DNA of 41,536 bases from Prevotella sp. (GTDB taxonomy: Bacteria; Bacteroidota; Bacteroidia; Bacteroidales; Bacteroidaceae): assembly GCA_017449025.1 (NCBI GenBank), contig JAFSKJ010000027.1, forward strand, positions 1-41,536, given 5' to 3'. Of this stretch, positions 8,075-16,894 are shown piece by piece. The position numbers were made by a program, and so were the translations under genes. Within the stretch, counting starts at the first letter, position 1, and every line of letters starts with the position of its first letter. A model generated the notes under the pieces. The model saw nothing but the letters and a program-made list of their open reading frames with translations. It did not search any database and was not told the DNA's origin.

Positions 8075-9403
8075 AAGATTCCTGACCAGGGTCTTGAACT
8101 GCTCGCCGCGGTCTTCCATGTTCTTGAACAGGTCGAACGAGGCGCAGCAGGGGGAAAGGAGCACCGTTTCTCCGGGCTTGGCCAGCTCATAGCATGCAGC
8201 CACGCATTCGGCCATGGAGTGGGTGTCGCGGATGGTTATTCCCATGTTGTCGAAGTTGTCGTGCAGCTTCTTGTTGTCGGCGCCGAGAAAGACCAGCGCC
8301 GAGCACTTCTCGCTCACTAAGGGCAAGATGGGTGTGTAGTCGTTGCCCTTGTCCTTGCCTCCGATGATCAGTACCACTTTCGTCTTCATCGACTCCAGCG
8401 CATACCAGCAGGCGTCTACGTTGGTGGCCTTGGAGTCGTTGACATAGCTTACGCCGCGCACGTTGCACACCTTCTCCAGACGGTGTTCCACGCCGGGGAA
8501 GTCGCTCAGTGCCTTGCGTATGTCCTCTTTCTTTATTCCAGAGATGTTGGCAGCTATGCCGGCGGCCAGCGAGTTGTAGATGTTATGGCGGCCGGTGAGG
8601 CTCAGGCTTTCCTGCTCCATGTTGAATGGGGTGGGGTAGTCAATCTTGTACTGTCCCTCCTCGATATATCCGATAACGCCTTTCTCCTTGATGTCGGAGA
8701 ATGGGCACTGCACAGACTTGATGTCGTACTTTTCCAGCTCCTTCTTGATTATTGGGTCGTCGGCCCAATAGATGAAGGCATCCTGTGGAGTCTGGTTCTG
8801 GGTGATTCGCATCTTTGAGTCGGTATAGTTCTGCATGCAGTTGTCGTAGCGGTCCAAGTGGTCGGGGGTGATGTTCAGCAGTATTGCGATGTTGGCGCGG
8901 AAGTCATACATGTTGTCAAGCTGGAACGACGACAGCTCGATGATGTAGTACTCGTGCGGCTCAAGTGCCACCTGCAGCGCCAGCGACTTGCCAATGTTGC
9001 CTGCAAGGCCGGCATCGTAGCCCGCCTGCTTGAAGATGTGGTAGATGAGCGAGGTGGTGGTGGTCTTTCCGTTGGAGCCGGTTATGCATATCATCTTAGA
9101 CTGAGTGTAGCGTCCGGCAAACTCAATCTCGCTGATGATGTGAATGCCCTTTTCCTTGGCACTCTTCACCATCGGCGCGGTGTCGGGAATGCCGGGACTC
9201 TTGATGATTTCGTCGGCATTGAGTATCAGCTCCTCTGTATGCTGCCCCTCTTCCCATGCAACAGAGTTGTTGTCGAGCTGCTTCTTGTATTTGTCGGCAA
9301 TCATCGACATGTCGCTGACAAACACGTCGAACCCTTCCTTCTTTGCCAGCACAGCGGCACCTGCACCGCTTTCGCCGGCTCCTAATATAACTATTCTCTT
9401 CAT
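8072..9403 (-). CDS. murD: UDP-N-acetylmuramoylalanine--D-glutamate ligase
   Basis: 443-residue Mur ligase adding D-Glu to UDP-MurNAc-L-Ala. It has the N-terminal VILGAGESGAGAA, the ATP loop ITGSNGKTTTTSL (about 108-120), LNITPDHLDRY and YVNDSKATNVDACWYAL, all typical of MurD, and ends LLSPCCASFDLFKNMEDRG. Its ATG overlaps the mraY stop by one base (TAATG), which implies translational coupling. Downstream is ftsW after a 48-bp gap made of 9-bp repeats. Confidence 0.97.
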   Translation of the reverse strand: MKRIVILGAGESGAGAAVLAKKEGFDVFVSDMSMIADKYKKQLDNNSVAWEEGQHTEELILNADEIIKSPGIPDTAPMVKSAKEKGIHIISEIEFAGRYTQSKMICITGSNGKTTTTSLIYHIFKQAGYDAGLAGNIGKSLALQVALEPHEYYIIELSSFQLDNMYDFRANIAILLNITPDHLDRYDNCMQNYTDSKMRITQNQTPQDAFIYWADDPIIKKELEKYDIKSVQCPFSDIKEKGVIGYIEEGQYKIDYPTPFNMEQESLSLTGRHNIYNSLAAGIAANISGIKKEDIRKALSDFPGVEHRLEKVCNVRGVSYVNDSKATNVDACWYALESMKTKVVLIIGGKDKGNDYTPILPLVSEKCSALVFLGADNKKLHDNFDNMGITIRDTHSMAECVAACYELAKPGETVLLSPCCASFDLFKNMEDRGEQFKTLVRNL

Positions 9404-10674
9404 TATCTTATCTTCAGTGTTATTATTGTCATGGCCGCCAGTATGATGGTGACAATCCAGAATCGGAACGTAACCTTGGACTCCAGGAACACACGCTGGG
9501 GCCAGTTCCAGAATATATATCCGCTGTCTTTAGGCAGCATTTCGTTGGTCTTGCGGAAGGTGTCGTGGATGGGCGTTGCGCGGAACACTCTCATGGGATG
9601 TCCTTTCCGCTTGGTGTACTTGAAGTATGTGCGCTGTATTATCACGCTGAGACTCTCGACGAAGAATATGCCGCAGAGTATAGGCAGCAGCAGCTCCTTG
9701 TGGATGATGAGGGCACACACGCCAATGATGCCGCCAATGGTAAGCGACCCGGTGTCGCCCATGAAGATCTGTGCGGGGTAGGCGTTGTACCACAGGAAGC
9801 CTATCATTGCCCCGATGAAGGCCGAGAGGAATACCACAAGCTCCTCGGCATGGGGTATGTACATGATGTCAAAGTAGGCGGCAAAGACAATGTGTCCTGA
9901 CACGTATGCGAGTATTAGCAACGCTACGCCGATGATGGCCGAGTTGCCGGCGCACATGCCGTCAAGGCCGTCATTAAGGTTGGCTCCGTTCGACACTGCC
10001 GTCACCACCAGAATGGTCATCAGCACGAAGAGCACCCATCCGGCTGCTACTTTGTACTTGCCCAAGAACTTGAACACCGACGAGTAGTTGAGGTTGTGGT
10101 TCTTGACAAAGGGAATGGTGGTCTGAAGCGACTTCACGGCCTCGCTCTTGTGCTTGACCACTATCTCCTGGTTCTGGTGCTGTATGTTGACGTTTTCGCG
10201 TATCACGGCGTCGGGGCTGAGCCATAGTATCAGGCCGACGATGAATCCTATCGACACCTGTCCCACAATCTTGTACTTGCCTTTCAACCCGTCCTTCTTG
10301 TGCTTGAACACCTTGATGTAGTCGTCGAGGAATCCAAGGAACCCTAACCATACGGTGGTGATAATCATCAGGATGATGTAGATGTTGCGTATGCGGCACA
10401 ACAACAGCACCGGCACCAGTATGGAGACTATGATGATGATGCCTCCCATGGTGGGCACGCCCTTCTTGTTCACGCCAAAGGGGTCTATCTTCGGGTCGCG
10501 CTCGGTCTCGAAGATCTTCTTCTTCTTCATCCACTTGATGAACCACTCGCCGAACCACGCCGATATTATCAATGCCAGAATCAGCGTGAGCATTGACCTG
10601 AAGGAGATGTACGACCACAGGTGTGAGCCGGGGATGTCGTACTGGTCTAACAGTCTGAAAAGATAGTAAAGCAT
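9403..10674 (-). CDS. mraY: Phospho-N-acetylmuramoyl-pentapeptide transferase
   Basis: Polytopic membrane enzyme that makes lipid I by moving phospho-MurNAc-pentapeptide to undecaprenyl phosphate. The catalytic signatures FLDDYIKVFKHKKDGLKGKYK (about 115-135), ANLNDGLDGM and GDTGSLTIGG are present. At 423 residues it is about 60 longer than E. coli MraY (360). The excess is a hydrophilic, His/Gln-rich insert near residues 160-205 (NIQHQNQEIVVKHKSEAV), probably an extracytoplasmic loop; insertions here are usual in Bacteroidota as far as I know. It starts 79 bp after murE and its stop overlaps the murD start. Confidence 0.97.
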   Translation of the reverse strand: MLYYLFRLLDQYDIPGSHLWSYISFRSMLTLILALIISAWFGEWFIKWMKKKKIFETERDPKIDPFGVNKKGVPTMGGIIIIVSILVPVLLLCRIRNIYIILMIITTVWLGFLGFLDDYIKVFKHKKDGLKGKYKIVGQVSIGFIVGLILWLSPDAVIRENVNIQHQNQEIVVKHKSEAVKSLQTTIPFVKNHNLNYSSVFKFLGKYKVAAGWVLFVLMTILVVTAVSNGANLNDGLDGMCAGNSAIIGVALLILAYVSGHIVFAAYFDIMYIPHAEELVVFLSAFIGAMIGFLWYNAYPAQIFMGDTGSLTIGGIIGVCALIIHKELLLPILCGIFFVESLSVIIQRTYFKYTKRKGHPMRVFRATPIHDTFRKTNEMLPKDSGYIFWNWPQRVFLESKVTFRFWIVTIILAAMTIITLKIR

Positions 10675-10753
10675 AATCTTCTGTATTTAAGTTGGCTTTA
10701 GAGCAAAGGAGTTGGAGCATTTGCGGCCAGTCGCTACCAGCCGCCATTGGCTC

Positions 10754-12241
10754 CTAAACTCCTCCTCTCTCAAAAATTTCACGCACCACCTCACGATCGT
10801 CAAAGTGGTGCTTCACACCTAAGATGTCTTGATAGTCCTCATGCCCCTTGCCGGCAATGAGTATTACGTCGCCCTTCTGGGCCATCATGGCTGCCGCGCG
10901 TATAGCCTCGCGGCGGTCAACTATTGATACCACCTTCCGCATCTGCCTCTGGTCGAGTCCGGCAAGCATGTCGTTAATAATGGCCTGCGGCTCTTCGAAG
11001 CGGGGGTTGTCGGACGTGATGATTACCTTGTCGCTCTGGCGCACTGCCTCCTGGGCCATCAGCGGGCGCTTGCCCTTGTCGCGGTTGCCGCCGGCTCCGC
11101 ACACGGTGATGATGCGGGGCACCGGGGCGTTGGAGGCCGGACGCCTGGTGCTGTCCAACACCTCATGTATGGCGCGCAGCACATTGTCGAGGGCGTCGGG
11201 CGTGTGGGCGTAGTCGACTATGGCGGTGACGCCCTCGGCCGAGCGGATGGGCTCCAGGCGGCCTGCCACGCTGTGCAGGGTGCTCATAACCACCAGCACC
11301 TCCTCAGGCTGCTTGCCAAGCATGAGTGCTGCCCCGTAGACGCAGAGTAGGTTGCTCACGTTGAACTTCCCGATGAACTGCACGCCCACCTCGTGTCCGT
11401 CGATTTCAAGATACATTCCCTCGAAGTGGCACTCCACGATGCGGGCGCGAAAGTCGGCCATCTGCCTTATGGAGTAGGTCTTCACCTGTGCCTGTGTGTT
11501 CTGCACCATGAACATGCCGTTCTTGTCGTCGGCATTGACAATGGCGAACGACCCCTTTGGCAGCATGTCGAAGAAGGCCTTCTTGGCGTCGCGGTAGTTC
11601 TCGAACGTCTTATGATAGTCTAAGTGGTCGCGCGTCAGGTTGGTGAACAGCCCGCCGGCAAACGTCAGGCCGCCTATGCGCTTCTGGGCTATGGCGTGGC
11701 TTGAGCACTCCATGAACGCATACTCGCATTTGGCCTCCACCATGCTCTCCAGCAGCTCGTTCAGCTCTATGGCGTCGGGGGTGGTATGGCTGGCGGGCAC
11801 TGCCTCGCCCTCAATGTAGTTGCAGACGGTGGAGAGCAGACCGCAGCGGTGACCCAGCTTGCGGAACATATTATATAATAAGGTGGCAATGGTGGTTTTA
11901 CCGTTGGTGCCGGTCACACCCACCAGCTTAAGCTTCGAGGTGGGGTTGCCGTGGAATGTCGTTGCCACGGGGCCTACAGAGTCCTCGGTCGATGCCACCT
12001 GTACGTATGTTACGCCTTCGGCAAGCTCTTCGGGCATGTCCTCGACAAGCACCGCCTTTGCCCCCAGCTCAATGGCCTTGGGTATGAAGCTATGGCCGTC
12101 GACCTGCGTGCCCTTAATAGCCACGAAGAGGAATCCCGGCTCCACCTGTCGCGAGTCTATCTTCACTCCGCTGATGTCTACGTCGGTCTCGCCCACAATG
12201 TTAAGTGTCTTTACACTTTTCAGCAGTTTGCTCAGTTCCAT
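10754..12241 (-). CDS. murE: UDP-N-acetylmuramoyl-tripeptide synthetase (meso-diaminopimelate adding)
   Basis: 495-residue Mur ligase adding the third stem-peptide residue. The ATP loop [13 protein letters not shown] is near residues 111-123. The SDNPRFEEP motif near 400 is the DNPR box that predicts meso-diaminopimelate rather than lysine as substrate. The start MELSKLLKS at 12241 leaves a 16-bp gap after ftsI; the frame continues to 12268 (MDYKKEKQY), overlapping ftsI by 11 bases, and I consider that start less likely. murF, which usually follows murE in Proteobacteria, is absent, so the next ligase gene must be elsewhere. Confidence 0.96.
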   Translation of the reverse strand: MELSKLLKSVKTLNIVGETDVDISGVKIDSRQVEPGFLFVAIKGTQVDGHSFIPKAIELGAKAVLVEDMPEELAEGVTYVQVASTEDSVGPVATTFHGNPTSKLKLVGVTGTNGKTTIATLLYNMFRKLGHRCGLLSTVCNYIEGEAVPASHTTPDAIELNELLESMVEAKCEYAFMECSSHAIAQKRIGGLTFAGGLFTNLTRDHLDYHKTFENYRDAKKAFFDMLPKGSFAIVNADDKNGMFMVQNTQAQVKTYSIRQMADFRARIVECHFEGMYLEIDGHEVGVQFIGKFNVSNLLCVYGAALMLGKQPEEVLVVMSTLHSVAGRLEPIRSAEGVTAIVDYAHTPDALDNVLRAIHEVLDSTRRPASNAPVPRIITVCGAGGNRDKGKRPLMAQEAVRQSDKVIITSDNPRFEEPQAIINDMLAGLDQRQMRKVVSIVDRREAIRAAAMMAQKGDVILIAGKGHEDYQDILGVKHHFDDREVVREIFERGGV

Positions 12242-12257
12242 ATATTGTTTCTCTTTT

Positions 12258-14447
12258 TTATAGTCCAAGTCTAAGCGAGCATATCATTCCCTTTGCCACG
12301 GGCTTGCCGGCAGCCAGGCTTTGCTCTTTCACCTTTCCGCAGCCAGACAGCTGCACCTTCACTCCGCTGCGCTCCATCATGTAGACGGCATCGCGCGCTC
12401 CCATTCCAATCACATTGGGCACTACGTCGCTGTTTTGTGCCACCTGGGTGAGCTGTACTCCCTTGTCCAACCGTATGGCCTTACCCCATACCGGGTTGCC
12501 ATAGGCGTAGGAGCCGTCCCAGTTGCTGTTGCTGTTCACGCCTAACTGGCTGAGAACGTAGCCGGCAGCCTTCACGTCGCCGTCCTTGACGTCGGGGATG
12601 GCTATCGAATTCTCGTCCTTTGCATCGTTGACGTGCATCTTCAGGTGCTTCGACATCACGCCCTCGGCAATCCTGTGGAATACCACGCCGCTCATGCCGC
12701 CGCCCGAAGCAGGCAGGCCCGACTTCTCAAGGCATACTATGCAGCTGTATTTGGGGTTGTCGGCGGGGAAGTATCCTGCGAACGACAGCCAGTAGTCCAC
12801 CACGCCGCTCCTATATCCTGCTCGGCCCTTCGACATCTGCGCGGTGCCGGTCTTTCCTGCCACCTTGAACATCTTCGAACCCGCCTTTTTGCCCAGTCCC
12901 TGGCTCACCACGTGCTCCAGTATGGTCTGCATGGTGCGTATGGCCTCAGGGCGGGCTATCTGCTGCTTTATTACCTCGGGTTCCAGTTCGCGCACCACCT
13001 CGCCGTCCTTCACTATCTGTTTTACGAAGCGCGGGCGCATCATCTTGCCGTTGTTGGCAATGGCATTGTAGAAGGCCAGGGTGTTGATGGGTGCTATCTG
13101 CGTCTCATAGCCTATCGACATCCAGGGCAGCGTGGTCCTGCTCCAGTACTCTGCCTTGTTGCTGGTCTTGGTGTTTGGCATGCGGATCTTCGGGGGATGA
13201 TAGCCCACGATGGGCAGCTGCAAGTCCTCGTTTATGCCAACGCGGTACAGTCCTTCCACATATCTCTTGGGGTTGCTGCCGTAGAAGTGGTCTATGACGT
13301 AGCTCACTCCTACGTTCGAGCTTACCTCCAATGCCCGTGCCACGTTGATGTCCTGGTATCCGCCGCGACGCCAGTTGTGGTCTTTCATCTCGCGCCCGTG
13401 CATGGGCATGATGCCGCAGCCAGTATGTATGACGTAGCTTGTGTCCACCACGCCGTCGTCGAGCGCCACGAGAAACGATGCCACCTTGAACACCGAGCCT
13501 GGCTCGCAGCGGAAGCTGACAGCACTGTTGATGGCCTCGGCATACTGTCCGTCGTCCATGCGGGTCATGTTGACGATGGCTTTCACGTCGCCGGTCTTCA
13601 CCTCCATGACAATGGCTACTCCTGTCTTGCCGTTGATTTCGCGCAGCTCGTCGATGACGGCTCGCTCAGCCAGGTCCTGCATGTTGACGTCGATGGTGGT
13701 TACTATGTCGCTGCCGGCCTCTGCGGGCTTCACCACCAGGTCGAGGCGCTTGTTGAGAACCTTCTGCCGGCGCATGATGCCTATGTTGCCGCGGAGTATG
13801 GAGTCGAACGACATCTCCAGTCCGAAGCGTGCGGAGTCTTTCGCCCCGAAGAGGTCGCCGACGGTGCGCTTGGCCAGCGACCCGAACGGGCGGCGGCGGG
13901 CGTTGAACTCTTCCCAGTGGAAGCCGCCCTTGTTGGCTGGGAAGCAGAGCATGGACAGCTGGCGCACTTCCTTGAAGGTGTTGTAGTCGATGCGCGAACG
14001 CCATAGCGGCCAGTGGCGCGAACCCACGCCTGTGCGCGTCTGCGCCTTCATGCCTTCTTCTATGCATTTGCGGAACTCCTCGGCGCTCTGCTTGGGAAAC
14101 AGGTGGTTGAGGCCGCGGCAGATGGAGTCCATGTCCACCCGCCAGATGGAGTCGTACTTGTTCTTCCAAGCGGTGTCGGCCAAGGCTCCTGGCTGGAAGT
14201 CCATATAGATGCGGTATTCGGGAATGCTGGTGGCCATTAGCTGACCGTCGCTGCTGAGTATGTTGCCGCGCGTAGGCTTCATGGGTATGCTGTCGTGCTT
14301 GAGGCGGCTGGCAACCTCGGTCCAGTACTCCTTCTTAGCCGTCATCAGATACAGAGCGCGACCCACAATGGCGATGCCTACCACTGTCATTACGACGGCA
14401 ATGGCCAGGTATCGCGGCATTATCTTTCGTGTGTCAAACTTGCTCAT
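12258..14447 (-). CDS. ftsI: Septal penicillin-binding protein (FtsI/PBP3) with C-terminal PASTA domain
   Basis: 729-residue class B transpeptidase that cross-links septal peptidoglycan. There is one N-terminal membrane segment (about 12-32), a pedestal domain, then the active-site motifs SVFK (318-321, SxxK), SSN (near 380) and KTGTAQ (near 533). The last 60 residues ([26 protein letters not shown]...) form one PASTA domain, as in Bacteroidota and Gram-positive enzymes but not E. coli PBP3. It lies 25 bp after the ftsL-like gene and is probably paired with FtsW as the septal synthase. Confidence 0.96.
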   Translation of the reverse strand: MSKFDTRKIMPRYLAIAVVMTVVGIAIVGRALYLMTAKKEYWTEVASRLKHDSIPMKPTRGNILSSDGQLMATSIPEYRIYMDFQPGALADTAWKNKYDSIWRVDMDSICRGLNHLFPKQSAEEFRKCIEEGMKAQTRTGVGSRHWPLWRSRIDYNTFKEVRQLSMLCFPANKGGFHWEEFNARRRPFGSLAKRTVGDLFGAKDSARFGLEMSFDSILRGNIGIMRRQKVLNKRLDLVVKPAEAGSDIVTTIDVNMQDLAERAVIDELREINGKTGVAIVMEVKTGDVKAIVNMTRMDDGQYAEAINSAVSFRCEPGSVFKVASFLVALDDGVVDTSYVIHTGCGIMPMHGREMKDHNWRRGGYQDINVARALEVSSNVGVSYVIDHFYGSNPKRYVEGLYRVGINEDLQLPIVGYHPPKIRMPNTKTSNKAEYWSRTTLPWMSIGYETQIAPINTLAFYNAIANNGKMMRPRFVKQIVKDGEVVRELEPEVIKQQIARPEAIRTMQTILEHVVSQGLGKKAGSKMFKVAGKTGTAQMSKGRAGYRSGVVDYWLSFAGYFPADNPKYSCIVCLEKSGLPASGGGMSGVVFHRIAEGVMSKHLKMHVNDAKDENSIAIPDVKDGDVKAAGYVLSQLGVNSNSNWDGSYAYGNPVWGKAIRLDKGVQLTQVAQNSDVVPNVIGMGARDAVYMMERSGVKVQLSGCGKVKEQSLAAGKPVAKGMICSLRLGL

Positions 14448-14472
14448 GTCTGTCTGTCTTTATTGCTGAGGC

Positions 14473-14982
14473 TTATTCCTCGGGTACATTAATAATATAT
14501 GGCGGCTGCTCTGAAGCGCGCAGCAGGCTGTCGCTGTTGCTGTTCAGCACTTCTAACACGTGGCTCTCGCGACAGCGCTCTGTCAGTATGCTTGAGCTTG
14601 ACAGCGCCTTGTACTTGGCGTCGATAAGCTCTTTCTGCATGCGGTCTATCTGTATCATGTCTTGCTGGCACTGATAGCGTACGGCTATGTAGACTATGGT
14701 GAACAGCACCACAATGATGAAGAGCCATATCTGGTGGCGTACCATCTCGGCCGACAAGATGTCGCCGCCCAGGATTTTCCTTAGCGTCAGGGCTGCCACG
14801 GGAGTGTTGTCGCTCTCGTGGACATTCTCGGTGATCTTCTTCAGCGTGTCACGGGCGCGCTGCTCCGTGGCTTTCAGCTCCTTGCGCAGCGACTCGTCCG
14901 AGTTGTCCTGGCTGCTGTCGGCAGTCGGCTCCTCGCCGAGGATGATTTCCTCTTCCTGGTTGATGTCTGTGTATGTCGTCAT
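14473..14982 (-). CDS. FtsL-like divisome protein
   Basis: 169-residue bitopic protein: an acidic cytoplasmic region with a predicted helical segment (about 1-85, DESLRKELKATEQRARDTLKKI), one membrane segment (about 86-104, IWLFIIVVLFTIVYIAVRY), then a coiled-coil-prone extracytoplasmic part (QQDMIQIDRMQKELIDAKYKAL). Size, topology and position between rsmH and ftsI are those of FtsL, which bridges FtsQ/FtsB and FtsWI. Bacteroidota versions have a long cytoplasmic tail and little sequence identity to E. coli FtsL, so the call rests on context and topology. It is 3 bp from rsmH. Confidence 0.8.
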   Translation of the reverse strand: MTTYTDINQEEEIILGEEPTADSSQDNSDESLRKELKATEQRARDTLKKITENVHESDNTPVAALTLRKILGGDILSAEMVRHQIWLFIIVVLFTIVYIAVRYQCQQDMIQIDRMQKELIDAKYKALSSSSILTERCRESHVLEVLNSNSDSLLRASEQPPYIINVPEE

Positions 14983-14985
14983 GTC

Positions 14986-15948
14986 CTATATGGTCGTGTC
15001 AGGCCTGGTAGAGGCCTGTCGTTCGGCTATTCTCAGTTTCGCGCTGCGGCTGCGCGGGTTGCGCTGCAGCTCGTCGGCCCCGGGAACAATCACCTTGCCC
15101 GTCACTGGGCGCAGAGGGGCGGTTGTGCGTCCGAAGAAGTCTTGCTCGCGGCGGCCTTCGGCGTTTCCCGTCTTCATCATGTTCTTCACTATGCGGTCTT
15201 CTAACGAGTGGTAGGTGATGACCGCCAGCCGGCCACCGTCGGCGAGAAGGCTGCATGCTCCGCAGAGCATCTCCCTCAGGGCCTCCATCTCGTGGTTGAC
15301 CTCTATGCGCAGTGCTTGGAACAGTCGGGCCATGTCTTTCTTCCACTGCGTGTTGCCTGTCGGCGAATCGACCGTCGCCGGGTCGATGCCTAATGCCAGC
15401 AGCAAGTCGGCCGTGGTGGCTATCGGCTTGCTCTGCCTGGCTCTCACGAGCGTTGATGCTATCCGGCGGGCGTTCTTCAGCTCTCCGTAGAGATAGAAGA
15501 TGTCGGCCAGCTGCTGCTCGTCGTAGTTGGCTACTATGTCGGCGGCCGTGCGCCCTGCACGCTTGTTCATGCGCATGTCTAAGGGCGCCAGAAAGCGGAA
15601 GGAGAACCCCCGCTCTGCATCGTCGAAGTGATGGCTCGACACTCCTAAGTCGGCAAGCAGGCCGTCGATGTGGTCTTCGCCGTAATAGCGCATCCATTGG
15701 GCCACATATCTGAAGTTGCTCCTTACGAAGGTGAATCTGCCATCGCCGATGATGTTTCTTTCTGCGTCGGCATCCTGGTCGAAGCCGTAAAGGCGGCCTT
15801 CAGGCCCTAAGTGCCTCAGTATCTCACGGCTGTGGCCACCTCCGCCAAATGTTGCGTCAACATAGATTCCATCGGGCTTAATAGCCAGTCCGTCAATGCT
15901 TTCAGGGAGAAGCACTGGTACATGATAGGTCTCTGCCGTTACAATCAT
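14986..15948 (-). CDS. rsmH: 16S rRNA (cytosine(1402)-N(4))-methyltransferase RsmH (MraW)
   Basis: 320-residue SAM-dependent methyltransferase that modifies C1402 of 16S rRNA in the ribosomal P site. It has the opening YHVPVLLPESIDGL, the SAM motif VDATFGGGGHSREIL (about 30-44), GLLADLGVSSHHFDDAERGFSFR and the late ITYHSLEDRIVKN signature. Its start codon directly abuts the mraZ stop (no intervening base), so the two are translated as a unit. Length is normal for the family (about 310). Confidence 0.98.
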   Translation of the reverse strand: MIVTAETYHVPVLLPESIDGLAIKPDGIYVDATFGGGGHSREILRHLGPEGRLYGFDQDADAERNIIGDGRFTFVRSNFRYVAQWMRYYGEDHIDGLLADLGVSSHHFDDAERGFSFRFLAPLDMRMNKRAGRTAADIVANYDEQQLADIFYLYGELKNARRIASTLVRARQSKPIATTADLLLALGIDPATVDSPTGNTQWKKDMARLFQALRIEVNHEMEALREMLCGACSLLADGGRLAVITYHSLEDRIVKNMMKTGNAEGRREQDFFGRTTAPLRPVTGKVIVPGADELQRNPRSRSAKLRIAERQASTRPDTTI

Positions 15949-16422
15949 TTATCTCGATTCTGCGTCAGTGCCGAAGACACCTCCGCCCATGATTTCTTCA
16001 AGTGCCTGCCCGAATTCCGCACTCTCCATCTGCGACTCCTTGACGCGCTCGGCGGCCCATATCTCTATGGTGTCGTCCATGCCCAAGAACTTGATGTCCT
16101 GCTCAATGCCTACCAGCTGTAGGTAGCGCTTGGGAATAAGGAAACGGCCGTTGCCGTCGAGCGACATCATCTCTACCTCCGACACGAACTGGCGGAAGAT
16201 TTGCTGGTGATGGGCGTTGTAACGGTTGAGGCGGGAACGCATGGTGTCTAACTGCTCGTTCCATACTGCTTCAGGGTAGAGAACAAGGCAGTTCTGGAAT
16301 ATGTCCTTCCGAAGCACAAGACCTTCTGAGCCCGATGCCTGGAGCACCTTGCGGAACGTGGAGGGCAGAAAAGCGCGGCCCTTTGCGTCAATCTTCGCTT
16401 CTATGTTTCCTATGAATCGCAT
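15949..16422 (-). CDS. mraZ: Transcriptional regulator MraZ
   Basis: 157-residue SpoVT/AbrB-type DNA-binding protein that forms ring oligomers and represses its own dcw operon in bacteria where it has been tested. Two AbrB-like halves are visible: MRFIGNIEAKIDAKGRAFLPSTFRKVL (residues 1-27) and EVEMMSLDGNGRFLIPKRYLQLVGIEQDI (about 86-114), each with the DxxGR core. The start is MRFIGN at 16422; the open frame continues 45 codons further, but that part is promoter and operator DNA. Three MraZ-type boxes sit 39-63 bp upstream. It is the first gene of the operon. Confidence 0.97.
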   Translation of the reverse strand: MRFIGNIEAKIDAKGRAFLPSTFRKVLQASGSEGLVLRKDIFQNCLVLYPEAVWNEQLDTMRSRLNRYNAHHQQIFRQFVSEVEMMSLDGNGRFLIPKRYLQLVGIEQDIKFLGMDDTIEIWAAERVKESQMESAEFGQALEEIMGGGVFGTDAESR

Positions 16423-16443
16423 GCTATGTGAGAAATTCAGCCA

Positions 16444-16451
16444 CAAAGTTA
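16444..16451 (-). promoter_or_regulatory. -7 element of the mraZ (dcw) promoter
   Basis: Coding-strand TAACTTTG matches the Bacteroidota -7 consensus TAnnTTTG, 21 bp before the mraZ ATG. No good TTTG lies 19-21 bp further upstream; that position is occupied by the MraZ boxes. Confidence 0.65.
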
Positions 16452-16460
16452 CAAAATTTC

Positions 16461-16485
16461 TCCCACTTCGCCCCACTTTACTCCA
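16461..16485 (-). promoter_or_regulatory. MraZ operator: three direct repeats at 10-bp spacing
   Basis: On the coding strand TGGAG-N5-TGGGG-N5-TGGGA, at plus positions 16481-16485, 16471-16475 and 16461-16465. Known MraZ sites in other bacteria are direct TGGG-type repeats separated by about 5 bp. The boxes lie immediately upstream of the -7 element, where binding would block RNA polymerase, so autorepression is the natural reading. Confidence 0.85.
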
Positions 16486-16562
16486 AAAAAATAGAAAATT
16501 AACATAATTTATTGATATAAGTGGGCAAAAGACGCACATTTTTGTATTTGTGTGCATGAATA

Positions 16563-16678
16563 AGGTGCCACTTGTCTGTCATTAAGTGGCACTTAACGGA
16601 GCAGGAGTGGCACTTAACGGAGCTAAAGTGGCACTTTTTTGAAATTAAGTGGCACTTTACGGTCGTAAAGTGCCACTC
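16563..16678. repeat. Six-unit 21-bp array of the palindrome AAGTGSCACTT
   Basis: Cores of 11 bp start at 16563, 16584, 16605, 16626, 16647 and 16668, each exactly 21 bp after the last. Consensus AAGTGSCACTT is its own reverse complement apart from the central base; end units vary (AGGTGCCACTT, GAGTGGCACTT, AAGTGCCACTC). Linkers are 10 bp and share ACGG in three units. The array is about 140 bp upstream of the mraZ start. A second array with the same core and period lies at 38700-38773. The period is two DNA turns, so all cores face one side of the helix, as expected for co-operative protein binding. Confidence 0.92.
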
Positions 16679-16698
16679 TGTGGATGAGGTGCTTTATC

Positions 16699-16715
16699 TG
16701 ACCGCGTTGCGGTCA
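16699..16715. other. Small hairpin
   Basis: Perfect 7-bp inverted repeat TGACCGC-GTT-GCGGTCA between the 21-bp array and the larger palindrome. Too short and without a T run to call a terminator. Confidence 0.4.
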
Positions 16716-16793
16716 TACAGCTGTTCCACCGCACGAACACGACAATTTATATATATTCCCCATAAATAGGTATTCCCATGAATATGGGTATGA

Positions 16794-16834
16794 AGCAGTG
16801 TAGGGGCAGGCTCTGTGCCTGCCCCTACACTGCT
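16794..16834. repeat. 18-bp-stem palindrome of the GTAGGGGCAGG type
   Basis: A perfect inverted repeat with arms 16794-16811 and 16817-16834 around TCTGT. The core GTAGGGGCAGGC/GCCTGCCCCTAC resembles short palindromic interspersed sequences seen in many unrelated bacterial genomes. It lies 60 bp after the proC stop and could also end that transcript, though no T run follows. Confidence 0.8.
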
Positions 16835-16894
16835 GTAAACATTTGCTTGGAGGTTTCGTTGTTTGTTTCCGCGAGCGTGCGCGGTAACTAAGGC

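Noticed and set aside
10675-10753. Missing murF between murE and mraY as a deletion
   Set aside because: Bacteroidota dcw clusters generally lack murF here; the 79-bp gap shows no remnant.
12633-14006. 457-codon antisense frame across ftsI
   Set aside because: It is the opposite strand of a clear penicillin-binding protein in G/C-rich third positions; composition (His/Val/Ala) is that of a shadow frame.
16572-16769. 65-codon open frame reading KWHLTEQ/EWHLTEL/KWHF heptads
   Set aside because: It is the 21-bp palindrome array translated; 21 bp equals seven codons so no stop arises. Because the core is palindromic the other strand looks the same. No promoter or start context supports it.
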